Positions 34,334-41,273 of a DNA stretch of 45,027 nt are shown in pieces (position 1 is the stretch's first letter; each line of letters starts with the position of its first letter). Source of the DNA: DATKSG01 sp035531775 (GTDB lineage: Bacteria; Actinomycetota; Acidimicrobiia; Acidimicrobiales; UBA8190); contig DATKSG010000060.1 of the NCBI GenBank assembly GCA_035531775.1, positions 1-45,027 on the forward strand. Direction: 5' to 3'. Under the pieces are notes generated by a model that was given only the letters and a program-made list of their open reading frames with translations, ran no database searches and had not been told where the DNA came from. The position numbers were made by a program, and so were the translations under genes.

Positions 34334-35622
34334 ACGTGGCCAAGCCAGCCAGCTTGGGCCATGCCGTAAGGGTGGCGGTGCTGGCCACGGCCGTCGTCGG
34401 AGTGCTCTATCTCGCCGTGGCCGGGGTGTTCGACGTCATTGTGGTTGACCGGCTGGTAGGGCAGGTGGACGTCCGCTTATTGGACCGTCTCCACGATGCC
34501 ACCCGGTTCCCCGGTCCCGAGCCGTTTCAGACCCCGTCGCCGGGCGTTCTGCCGCCTCCGGCTCGAGGTGATGCCGACGTCGAGGCTGCGCCGGTCTTCC
34601 TGTGGCGAGTGGGTGCCAACGGCAAGGTGCTGGCCAGCGAAAGCGGCGCACCCACTCTGATGCCCCGGTCCTGGTCGACCACCGGCGCACCGGTCAGCAC
34701 TGCGCTGGGTGCGGGAGCCTTTCGCCTGCAGGCCGTCCGATTCGACGGCGGTTGGCTGGTGGCCGGCCTGAGCCTGGCCGAGGAGCGCCACGTCGAGAGC
34801 CTGCTCTTCGCCGGAGAGGCCATTGCCGGGCCCATCGCCTTGCTCGGGATGTTCCTCGGCTCGTGGATCATCGGCCTGAAGGCTTCGGCCCCCGTGGAGG
34901 TGGTCCGCCGGCGCCAACTCGAATTCACAGCCGACGCTTCGCACGAGCTTCGGACTCCTTTGAGCGTGATCGAAGCCGAGGTGGATCTGGCCCTGGGCGT
35001 GAAGCGTGACGCCGCTTCCTACCGCCAAACCCTCGAGCGCGTCGGGGGAGAGAGCCAGCGCCTCCTGCGCATCGTCGAGGACCTCCTGTGGTTGGCTCGC
35101 TTCGATTCGACGCCTCCCCCTCCGGCTCGCGAGCCGATCGACCTGGCCACCATCGCCGAGGGATGTGCCGAACGCTTCCGGGCCCCAGCTCGGGCCCGGG
35201 ATATCGAGTTGCACGTGGACCGATCAGGATCCCATCCCCCGTGGATCACAGCGCCCCCCGAGTGGATCGACCGGTTGGCCGGCGTCCTCATCGACAACGC
35301 CTGTCGCTACACGCCGCCCGGTGGGAAGGTCCACGTCAGCGTGGGGGCTCGTGCCGGCCGGGTCACCTTGGCCGTGGAGGACAGCGGGCCTGGCATCGCG
35401 CCCGAAGAGCGCTCACATCTGTTCGACCGCTTCCACCGGTCCACCGACACTCCCGGAGGTACGGGTCTGGGTTTGGCTATAGGCGACGCCATCGTGCGCT
35501 CGACCGGAGGCCGCTGGCACATCGCCGAGTCCGCCCTGAGGGGAGCTCGGATGGAGGTGTCGTGGCACCGCTTCAGCCGCCGTGATGGGGCGTCGAGTGC
35601 AGCCAAGGGCCCACCCGGCTGA
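34330..35622 (+). CDS. Sensor histidine kinase
   Basis: The 430-residue kinase has two membrane helices (about 13-35 and 160-182) enclosing an extracytoplasmic sensor region of about 125 residues, a HisKA domain with H205 in DASHELRTPLSV, and an HATPase domain with N box DNACRY, G1 DSGPGIAPEE and G2 GGTGLGLAI. There is no clear HAMP domain between the second helix and HisKA. GTG 34330 overlaps the response-regulator stop, so the pair is co-translated. Its 3' 50 bases overlap the end of the opposite-strand cytochrome b561-like gene. The signal sensed is unknown. Confidence 0.94.
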   Translation: MNVAKPASLGHAVRVAVLATAVVGVLYLAVAGVFDVIVVDRLVGQVDVRLLDRLHDATRFPGPEPFQTPSPGVLPPPARGDADVEAAPVFLWRVGANGKVLASESGAPTLMPRSWSTTGAPVSTALGAGAFRLQAVRFDGGWLVAGLSLAEERHVESLLFAGEAIAGPIALLGMFLGSWIIGLKASAPVEVVRRRQLEFTADASHELRTPLSVIEAEVDLALGVKRDAASYRQTLERVGGESQRLLRIVEDLLWLARFDSTPPPPAREPIDLATIAEGCAERFRAPARARDIELHVDRSGSHPPWITAPPEWIDRLAGVLIDNACRYTPPGGKVHVSVGARAGRVTLAVEDSGPGIAPEERSHLFDRFHRSTDTPGGTGLGLAIGDAIVRSTGGRWHIAESALRGARMEVSWHRFSRRDGASSAAKGPPG

Positions 35623-36202
35623 GAAGAAGCAGACCGAGAGGCAGGCCGACGGCCACCGACGAGGCTAACAGCCACTGCCGGCGCGACGCCCCGGCTAGTT
35701 GCCCCCGAGACCTCGACCGCCAGTCCTGAGGTGCGAGTCGAGCGGTGTCGAGCACGTGGCCGAGGACGTGCACGGTTGTTGCCCCGAACCAGAGCACGAA
35801 GCTGGCTTTGTGGACGAACAGGAGCATGGAACGCTCCGCGGGAGGAACCAGCAGCAGCGCCACCCCCGAGGCGATCACCACCACGGTGGTGACGACGACG
35901 ACAGGCCCTAGCAGGCGCAACAGAGGTGCCGGCGGGCCCTTTCGCCTGTAGGCCGGCGCGCCACGGTAGTACTTGACGAACCGGTACGTGGTGGTGGCCA
36001 TCTTGAGTAGGACCGGCGGTATCAGGAGCATGCCGATGAAGACGTGTGGCGCCAGGAGAGGGCGCACCCGGAGGATCGTGACGCCTTCGGCCGCCAGCAG
36101 GAAGAGCAACACGACGGCCGTGGCCGCCGTTAGTCGGGCGTTGGCCTCGACACCGTCGTCGGTCGGATGAGCAGCCCCTTGGCCGGGCCCGGCGCCGAAC
36201 AT
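35573..36202 (-). CDS. Cytochrome b561-like four-helix membrane protein
   Basis: The 209-residue protein has four or five hydrophobic helices and conserved-looking histidines: H in LAPHVFIGMLL, H in LFVHKASF and two in VHVLGHVLDTARL. These could bind haem b as in b561/DUF4405-like proteins. It may link quinol or another donor to an extracytoplasmic acceptor. The ATG at 36202 lies 7 bases after TACACT, so it is probably leaderless. It is divergent from the LmeA-like gene and converges with, and overlaps, the sensor kinase gene. Function is inferred from layout only. Confidence 0.6.
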   Translation of the reverse strand: MFGAGPGQGAAHPTDDGVEANARLTAATAVVLLFLLAAEGVTILRVRPLLAPHVFIGMLLIPPVLLKMATTTYRFVKYYRGAPAYRRKGPPAPLLRLLGPVVVVTTVVVIASGVALLLVPPAERSMLLFVHKASFVLWFGATTVHVLGHVLDTARLAPQDWRSRSRGQLAGASRRQWLLASSVAVGLPLGLLLLSRVGPWLHSTPHHGG

Positions 36203-36209
36203 GGCACGA

Positions 36210-36215
36210 AGTGTA
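36210..36215 (-). promoter_or_regulatory. Leaderless -10 element TACACT for the b561-like gene
   Basis: TACACT on the minus strand is 7 bases before the ATG at 36202. It lies in the 66-base divergent region shared with the LmeA-like gene. Confidence 0.45.
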
Positions 36216-36254
36216 CGAACCGATGCTGACGACGACGTGAAGGTCGGCGACGGC

Positions 36255-36260
36255 TAGCGT
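36255..36260 (+). promoter_or_regulatory. Leaderless -10 element TAGCGT for the LmeA-like gene
   Basis: TAGCGT in the context GCTAGCGTCGG is 8 bases before the ATG at 36269, without a ribosome-binding site. Confidence 0.5.
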
Positions 36261-36268
36261 CGGTCGCC

Positions 36269-36919
36269 ATGTTCCTCGGGCGGATCCGGCTGTTGGTGGC
36301 GGCTGGCGTGTTGGGGGCGGCCCTGGTCGGGATCGACACCGGGGCGCGCCTCGTGGCGCAGGACCAGCTGGCGCATCGAGCCCAGACGGCCACCGGGGCC
36401 CAGGGTGCCTCCGCCGGCATCAGCGGTTTTCCCTTCCTCTTCCACTTGCTGGTCCAGGGCTCGGTATCCGGCATCGACCTGCACCTCACCGGGGTGGCGG
36501 CGGGCCGTTTGCAGCTCGACCACATCGAAGTCCAGCTGGTGGACACCACCATCGACCGGGGCGCGCTCTTCCATGCCAGGCAGGTGCACGTGAAGAGCAT
36601 CTCGGCGGCCACGGCCACCGTCACGGTGACGGCGGCCGAGCTGTCGAGCGCGGTAGGCGACCCGGTGTCGCTACCGGGCAACGGCCAGGTCCTCGTCGAC
36701 GTGGCCGGCCGGATGGTGCCGGCCACCGTTCAGATCGTCGGTGGCCATCTGCTGACCGTGTCGGTGGGAGGCGTCGGCTTGTTGTCGAGCGACCTCACCT
36801 CCAACCCTTTCGTGCCGGCCTGCGGGTTGACGTTGGTGATAGGCAGCGGTCAACTGGCCGTCTCCTGTCACGTGCAGCCCGTGCCGGCCGCCCTCATCCA
36901 GGCCATCGCCGGGTCCTGA
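36269..36919 (+). CDS. LmeA-like phospholipid-binding protein (DUF2993)
   Basis: The 216-residue protein has an N-terminal signal anchor (about residues 6-24), then the DUF2993 pattern: GFPFLFHLLVQGSVSGIDLHL followed by repeated beta strands (LDHIEVQLVDTTIDRGALF). In mycobacteria LmeA is a periplasmic phospholipid-binding protein needed for lipomannan elongation, so a cell-envelope lipid role is likely. A lone C-terminal Cys pair (PACGLTLV and VSCHVQP) could form a disulfide. The leaderless TAGCGT element supports the start. Confidence 0.82.
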   Translation: MFLGRIRLLVAAGVLGAALVGIDTGARLVAQDQLAHRAQTATGAQGASAGISGFPFLFHLLVQGSVSGIDLHLTGVAAGRLQLDHIEVQLVDTTIDRGALFHARQVHVKSISAATATVTVTAAELSSAVGDPVSLPGNGQVLVDVAGRMVPATVQIVGGHLLTVSVGGVGLLSSDLTSNPFVPACGLTLVIGSGQLAVSCHVQPVPAALIQAIAGS

Positions 36920-36967
36920 TCCTCATGCCGCGAGCGCCTTCCGTGGGCGCCCGAGGGGAAGGCTGCC

Positions 36968-36973
36968 TATCGT
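36968..36973 (+). promoter_or_regulatory. Leaderless -10 element TATCGT deciding the GNAT start
   Basis: TATCGT is followed by exactly 7 bases and then GTG 36981. The upstream in-frame GTG (36972) overlaps the hexamer itself, so it cannot be the start of this transcript. Confidence 0.45.
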
Positions 36974-36980
36974 GGCGGAT

Positions 36981-37628
36981 GTGACTCCTGGAGCCGAGAG
37001 CCCGTCCCCTCCGGCACCAGCCGTGGTGGTGGCCGGCAAGGCGGACCGAATGGCGGTGGCCGGGTCTTTGGCCGAGGCCTTCTTCGACGACCCCGTCATG
37101 TCGTGGATCCTCCAAGACGAAGCCAGTCGGCGGCGGCGCCTGCGTGGCCTGTTCGGTGTGCTCCTGCGTGGCCACTACTTGCCGCTGGGCACGGCGTGGA
37201 CCACCTCCGATGTGGCCGGCGCCGCCTTGTGGGCGCCCCCGGGCCGAGCCATCATCCCGCCGCTCACCGTGCTGCGCCATGCACCGCCCCTCGTAGGGGC
37301 CCTGGGACGGCGAGCGGTCGCGGCCTTGCGTGCGCTCAGCCACGTGGAGCGTCACCATCCCAAGGAGCCTCACTGGTATCTCGGGGTGCTCGGCACACGA
37401 CCGGAGTTGCAGGGCCACGGCATCGGGTCGGCTCTGCTCGGCCCGGTCCTCGAGCGCTGTGACCAACAGGGCACGCCTGCGTACCTCGAGTCGTCGAAGC
37501 ACTCGAACATCGCCTTCTACGGCCGTCACGGCTTCGAGGTAACCGGCGAGATCCAGCTGCCGCTGGGCGGCCCGGTGGTATGGCCGATGTGGCGAGAGGC
37601 GCGTCCACCTGATGTGGGCCGTGCCTGA
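36981..37628 (+). CDS. GNAT-family N-acetyltransferase
   Basis: The 215-residue protein has the GNAT fold with acetyl-CoA loop TRPELQGHGIGSALLGPVL (motif A, Q-G-H-G-I-G) and the C-terminal SSKHSNIAFYGRHGFEVTGE. The N-terminal part is longer than a minimal GNAT and resembles actinobacterial acetyltransferases of unknown substrate. GTG 36981 was chosen because TATCGT lies 7 bases upstream. Its end overlaps the TrmO start region by 17 bases, so the two are probably co-translated. Confidence 0.87.
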   Translation: MTPGAESPSPPAPAVVVAGKADRMAVAGSLAEAFFDDPVMSWILQDEASRRRRLRGLFGVLLRGHYLPLGTAWTTSDVAGAALWAPPGRAIIPPLTVLRHAPPLVGALGRRAVAALRALSHVERHHPKEPHWYLGVLGTRPELQGHGIGSALLGPVLERCDQQGTPAYLESSKHSNIAFYGRHGFEVTGEIQLPLGGPVVWPMWREARPPDVGRA

Positions 37629-38091
37629 TCCCGGCATTTTCGAAGTACGGGCAATCGGCGTGGTCAGCTCACCTCGCCTCGAGGTGGCCGACGACGACTG
37701 GGGAGAGGTGCTGAGCACCATCGAGCTGCTCCACCCCTTCGGCGAGGCCCATCTGCAGGGCCTGGCCGACTTCAGCCACGTGGAGGTGGTCTTCGTGTTC
37801 GACCGCGTCGATCCCACTGCCGTGGTGCGCGCCGTGCGCCGACCTCGCGGCAACCCGGTGTGGCCTGAGGTGGGCATCTTCGCCCAGCGGGCCAAGGACA
37901 GGCCGAACCGGCTCGGAATCAGCACTTGCGCCCTCGAAGGAGTCGAGGGATCCACATTGAGGGTGAAGGGGCTCGATGCCGTCGATGGCACGCCGGTGCT
38001 CGACGTGAAGCCGTACATGGAGGAGTTCGGGCCGCGGGGGCTTGTGCGTCAACCCCCGTGGGCCCGACAACTCATGTCCGGCTACTTCTGA
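37612..38091 (+). CDS. trmO: tRNA (N6-threonylcarbamoyl-A37) methyltransferase TrmO family
   Basis: The 159-residue protein matches the TrmO/UPF0066 (YaeB-like) family, which methylates t6A37 in tRNA using S-adenosylmethionine. Typical motifs are FEVRAIGVVSSPR, LADFSHVEVVFVFDRV, FAQRAKDRPNRLGIS and LDAVDGTPVLDVKPYM. The protein is near the minimal family length, without the extra C-terminal domain of E. coli TrmO. The start may be ATG 37612 or GTG 37621 (the latter gives MPDPGIFEVR). A 17-bp tandem duplication covers its stop codon. Confidence 0.88.
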   Translation: MWAVPDPGIFEVRAIGVVSSPRLEVADDDWGEVLSTIELLHPFGEAHLQGLADFSHVEVVFVFDRVDPTAVVRAVRRPRGNPVWPEVGIFAQRAKDRPNRLGISTCALEGVEGSTLRVKGLDAVDGTPVLDVKPYMEEFGPRGLVRQPPWARQLMSGYF

Positions 38092-38110
38092 TGGCCGGCT
38101 ACTTCTGATG
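38078..38110. repeat. Tandem 16-bp repeat (period 17) over the trmO stop
   Basis: CCGGCTACTTCTGATG occurs at 38078-38093 and again at 38095-38110. Each copy encodes the SGYF/AGYF ending and a TGATG stop-start, so the second copy looks like a recent slippage duplication that does not change the protein. Confidence 0.85.
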
Positions 38111-38124
38111 AGGGCCACCTTCCG

Positions 38125-38736
38125 ATGGCGGTGATCGAGGTTTTCGCCGACGTCCTGTGCCCTTTCGCCCACGCCGGCCTGCGAAAAATGGTGGTCGAGC
38201 GAGCGAACCGCCGACGCACCGATGTTGTGCTGCGCATCCGCGCCTGGCCTCTGGAGCAGGTGAACGGTGCCCCGCTGGAGGCTGCCACGGTGGGGGAGGA
38301 GATCGAAGCCCTGCGGTCGTCAGTGGCGCCAGACCTCTTCGCCGGCTTCGACACCGCCACCTTCCCGCAGACATCGCTCCCGGCTCTGGCTCAGACTCAT
38401 GCGGCCTACCGGGCGGGGTTGGAGGTCGGCGAGCGGGTGGCACTGGCTCTGCGAGACGCCGTCTTCGAGCGTGGCGTCGACCTCTCCGACCCCGGTATCT
38501 GCCGCGACGTGGTGGCGGGCTTCGGGGTAGGGGCGCCCACCGATGCCGATGTGGCGGCCGTGGCGCAAGACCGGGAGGAGGGGGCGGCACGAGGCGTTGA
38601 GGGATCGCCGTACTTCTTCGTGGCCGGCCGAGGATTCTTCTGTCCATCGCTCGAGATCCACCATGACGCCGAGGGCTTCCACGTGGGCGTCGACGAGGTC
38701 GTCCTCGAACAGTTCTTCGCCCGCTGCTTCGCCTGA
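38125..38736 (+). CDS. DsbA-family (thioredoxin-fold) oxidoreductase, FrnE-like
   Basis: The 203-residue protein has the thioredoxin-like opening strand FADVLCPFAHAG with a single Cys at the active-site position, a helical insertion, and the cis-Pro region GVEGSPYFFVAGRGFF. This fits the DsbA/FrnE/HCCA-isomerase group, which includes dithiol oxidoreductases and glutathione-S-transferase-like isomerases. With only one active-site Cys it may form mixed disulfides with mycothiol rather than act as a dithiol oxidase; this is inference. No signal peptide is seen. The gene follows trmO by 33 bases. Confidence 0.83.
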   Translation: MAVIEVFADVLCPFAHAGLRKMVVERANRRRTDVVLRIRAWPLEQVNGAPLEAATVGEEIEALRSSVAPDLFAGFDTATFPQTSLPALAQTHAAYRAGLEVGERVALALRDAVFERGVDLSDPGICRDVVAGFGVGAPTDADVAAVAQDREEGAARGVEGSPYFFVAGRGFFCPSLEIHHDAEGFHVGVDEVVLEQFFARCFA

Positions 38737-38836
38737 GGGGGCACTGAGGCACACGGCGCAGGTGGTCCTGTAGTGCGCGAGACTCCCCGGCGAGCCACAC
38801 GGCCGGACGGCCGGCGGGCGGGAGGAACACACGCAC

Positions 38837-39460
38837 ATGGGCGACGTATGGCCGATGATCCACGCCGAAAGGGCAGCGTGCGCCGACATGGTGGCCGGCC
38901 TCTCCTCCGAACAGATGGGCACGCCCTCGCTCTGCGGCGGGTGGAGCGTCGGCCAGGTGGTCGGGCACATGATCGCCGCCTGTCAGGAGACGCCGCTGCA
39001 CTTCTTCACGGGCCTGGCCAAGTCGGGATTCAGCTTCGACAAGCTCATGGACACCAACGCCGATCGCTGCTCGCAGGGCCCGACCTCGGACCTCGCGGCT
39101 CGGCTGCGCGCCGGTGCCACCACCACCAACCACCCGCCGGGCCCGGTCACGGCCATGCTTGGCGAGATCGTCATCCACAGTGAGGATGTACGGCGCCCCC
39201 TCGGTATCGAGCACACGGTGCCGGAGGCCGCCCAGGTGGCGGTGGCCGAGTTCTACAAGAAGTCCAACCTGGTCGTGGGGGCCAAGAAGCGTATCACCGG
39301 CCTGCACCTGATGGCCAGCGACGCGTCGTGGACCCACGGCGATGGCCCCGAGGTGCAAGGCCCTTTGCTCTCGCTGATCCTGGCCATGACCGGGCGGTCG
39401 TCCGGGCTCGGCCAGTTGAGCGGGGAAGGCACGTCGATCCTCGCGTCACGTATGAAGTGA
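38837..39460 (+). CDS. Maleylpyruvate-isomerase/DinB-fold (mycothiol-type) protein
   Basis: The 207-residue protein shows the actinobacterial mycothiol-dependent maleylpyruvate isomerase N-terminal (DinB-like) pattern: MIHAERAACADMVAGLSSEQ, then LCGGWSVGQVVGHMI with a metal-binding His, and GEIVIHSEDVRRPLG with the second conserved His region. Many members are metal-dependent mycothiol transferases of unknown substrate. The ATG at 38837 follows GGAGGAA by about 8 bases. The C-terminal half resembles TIGR03083-type proteins. Confidence 0.85.
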   Translation: MGDVWPMIHAERAACADMVAGLSSEQMGTPSLCGGWSVGQVVGHMIAACQETPLHFFTGLAKSGFSFDKLMDTNADRCSQGPTSDLAARLRAGATTTNHPPGPVTAMLGEIVIHSEDVRRPLGIEHTVPEAAQVAVAEFYKKSNLVVGAKKRITGLHLMASDASWTHGDGPEVQGPLLSLILAMTGRSSGLGQLSGEGTSILASRMK

Positions 39461-39486
39461 GCTTGGTCGTAGCGTCGGTCAGGTGA

Positions 39487-39723
39487 GTGCCATCCACGGC
39501 TCTGTCGGCGCATCGGCTATCCCGACCGGGCTCAGGACGGGCCCTGGCCCGGCGCCGGCTCGGGCGAAGGCCCGACGAGACCATGGAGGAGCACGCCGCC
39601 CGGCTCACCGGCCAAGTGCCGGCGCTTTCGCCGTCATATGGGGAGCTGGCCCGATTGGCCGCCCAGGCCGCCTACTCGGCGCAGGTCGTCACGGACAGCG
39701 ACGCACGTGCCGGCGTCGGCTAG
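39487..39723 (+). pseudogene. C-terminal remnant of a transglutaminase/DUF4129-type protein
   Basis: The frame encodes RRPDETMEEHAARLTGQVP, then LARLAAQAAYS and a short tail, which resembles the C-terminal helix pair of DUF4129-containing membrane proteins (R-x-P-x-E-T-x-x-E-x-A). The family is hundreds of residues longer, and the transmembrane part is absent. A TAGCGT element (39470-39475) lies 7 bases before GTG 39483, but that start is in another frame than the conserved segment. I infer a gene remnant whose front was deleted. The stop overlaps the esterase stop as CTAG. A small real protein is less likely. Confidence 0.5.
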
Positions 39724-40751
39724 CTGTGGGGCGACCCCAGCGCCGCCTTGATGTAGGGGAGCGCCCAGTGCAGGTCGGCCTGCCAGTACGGCCATCCGTG
39801 GTAGCCGCCAGGGTAGAAGTTGCTGATGTAGGGCACATGGGCCAAGGTCAACGAGCGCACCAGTGACAGGTTCATCTGGAAGATGGCGTTCTCGAGGAAG
39901 TAGCCGCCCGGATTGAAATCGCCAGTCGGGTCGAGGGCGTCACCTTGGGCGCCACCGGGCGTTCCGGTGCCCGACGCCAAAAGAATGGTGGTGCCGGCCA
40001 GGTCCGGGGCCAAGGTGGCGGGGTCGTGCGCCGCCCAGTTGGCCCGGTTGGTCACCTGGTTCCCCCACACGGCATCGTCGGGGGTGCCGTACATGGAGTG
40101 GAGCTCGGTGAAGGCCACGCCCGACACCGGTGCGCCGTAGAGCGTGTCGACAGCGCCGGAGAAGCTGGCGGCCACCTTGAACATGTGGGGATGGCGCGCC
40201 GCGTACGACAGGGCACCGAAGCCGCCCATGGACAGGCCGGCCACGCCGATATGGTCGGGCAGCGTGGCATAGGTCGTGTTCACGAAGGACTGCAGCACCG
40301 CGATGTCGTAGGTCTCGTACTGCCACTCGCCGTCGTACCAGTTCGTGTACCAGCCAGCCTCTGCGTTGGCGCCGTCGTCGGGCATGACGACGATGAACGG
40401 GTACGCCGACGGGTTGCTCGTGAGGTACTGCTTGATGTCGGTGTTCGACTCCCATGCGCCGTAGGTGTCGCCCGCTCCGTGCAGGAGATAGAGCACCGGG
40501 TAGCGCTGGCCGCTCGTGCAGTAGCCGGCCGGGAGGATCACGTTGACCTTGTTGCTCACCACGTGTACGCCCGTCGGCAGGGGGACGACGTCGGTGACGA
40601 AGGACGGTGCCATCGAAGACTGTGGCCCGACCGGGCACCCTGGAGCCGGAGCGCCATTGCCGCCGGCCAATTGCGCGGCACCTGGGGCCACACCCGACAG
40701 CAGGGCCGTCCCGAGGGCCACCACCACCACACGACCTATGAGCGTCCGCAT
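39720..40751 (-). CDS. Secreted esterase (esterase D / antigen-85-like alpha/beta hydrolase)
   Basis: The 343-residue protein has a Sec signal peptide (about residues 1-27, MRTLIGRVVVVALGTALLSG) and an alpha/beta-hydrolase core. VLYLLHGAGDTYGAWES carries the oxyanion-hole region, GVAGLSMGGFGALSYAARHP holds the nucleophile Ser, and GGYHGWPYWQADL holds the catalytic His. Related secreted proteins are esterases or mycolyltransferases. Mature-protein cysteines (GCPVG and GYCTSG) could form a disulfide. The ATG at 40751 follows GGAGAGGAG. The substrate is unknown. Confidence 0.9.
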   Translation of the reverse strand: MRTLIGRVVVVALGTALLSGVAPGAAQLAGGNGAPAPGCPVGPQSSMAPSFVTDVVPLPTGVHVVSNKVNVILPAGYCTSGQRYPVLYLLHGAGDTYGAWESNTDIKQYLTSNPSAYPFIVVMPDDGANAEAGWYTNWYDGEWQYETYDIAVLQSFVNTTYATLPDHIGVAGLSMGGFGALSYAARHPHMFKVAASFSGAVDTLYGAPVSGVAFTELHSMYGTPDDAVWGNQVTNRANWAAHDPATLAPDLAGTTILLASGTGTPGGAQGDALDPTGDFNPGGYFLENAIFQMNLSLVRSLTLAHVPYISNFYPGGYHGWPYWQADLHWALPYIKAALGSPHS

Positions 40752-40860
40752 CTCCGCCGTGCTCCTCTCCGGGTCTCACCGTCGCGCCGGGCTCGACGGT
40801 GAGACCTGCCGCCGGTAACGGGAACGCCGACCACGCCGCAAACTTGCGAGGGGGGCGGGC

Positions 40861-41121
40861 TCATTCCTCCACCGACAGCACGAGACGCAGCCCGGCGTCG
40901 AAGTGGCGGAGGCGGCGAAGGTGCCCCCAGCGCTGGTCCCAGGCCCCTGTCCGCAGGTCCGCGACAACGGTGCGGTCAGCCGGCTCGTAGGAGCCTGCTC
41001 CGGCGCCGACGTCGAGAACGGACCCGGCGCCGCCGAGAGCGTCGACGATGGCCCGCTCGATCCTCGGGTCGGGCCGTCGCCGTTCGCTGTATCCGACGCC
41101 GATGGTGTCGTAGATCGCCAT
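40861..41121 (-). pseudogene. Class I SAM methyltransferase with in-frame internal deletion
   Basis: The 86-residue frame starts like an actinobacterial SAM methyltransferase: MAIYDTIGVGYSERRRPDPR, then SVLDVGAGAGSYEPADRTVV (SAM motif I). It then jumps to the usual C-terminal ending, DLRTGAWDQRWGHLRRL followed by LRLVLSVEE. Full-length relatives are about 240 residues, so roughly 150 residues between motif I and the tail are missing while the frame is kept. SAM-binding motifs II and III are gone, so it is unlikely to be active. The ATG at 41121 (or GTG 41124) lies 5-8 bases from the 3' end of tRNA-Arg and may be read through from it. Confidence 0.65.
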
Positions 41122-41129
41122 CACAGTGC

Positions 41130-41200
41130 GCCCCCGGCAGGACTCGAACCTGCGCCACCGGCTCCGGAGGCCGGTGCTCTATCCGCTGAGCTACGGGGGC
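41130..41200 (-). tRNA. tRNA-Arg (anticodon CCG)
   Basis: Read on the minus strand, the 71-base gene folds as a complete cloverleaf: acceptor stem GCCCCCG/CGGGGGC, D arm GCTC/GAGC, anticodon stem CCGGC/GCCGG with loop CTCCGGA (anticodon CCG), and T arm GCAGG-TTCGAGT-CCTGC. CCA is not encoded. It decodes CGG arginine codons, which are frequent in this GC-rich DNA. Confidence 0.97.
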
Positions 41201-41259
41201 TGGGCACGCTCACTGTAGTCGTGCCCCTCGTTCTGCCTCCCCGGCGTCAGTTCGACTAT

Positions 41260-41265
41260 TAGCCT
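41260..41265 (+). promoter_or_regulatory. Leaderless -10 element TAGCCT for lysA
   Basis: TAGCCT is followed after 8 bases by the lysA ATG at 41274. The surrounding ACTATTAGCC is an AT-rich spot in otherwise GC-rich DNA. Confidence 0.45.
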
Positions 41266-41273
41266 CTGCGGAC

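Noticed and set aside
41130..41200. Integrated element at tRNA-Arg
   Set aside because: No integrase, and no repeated tRNA 3' end was found in the window; only a deleted methyltransferase gene adjoins it.
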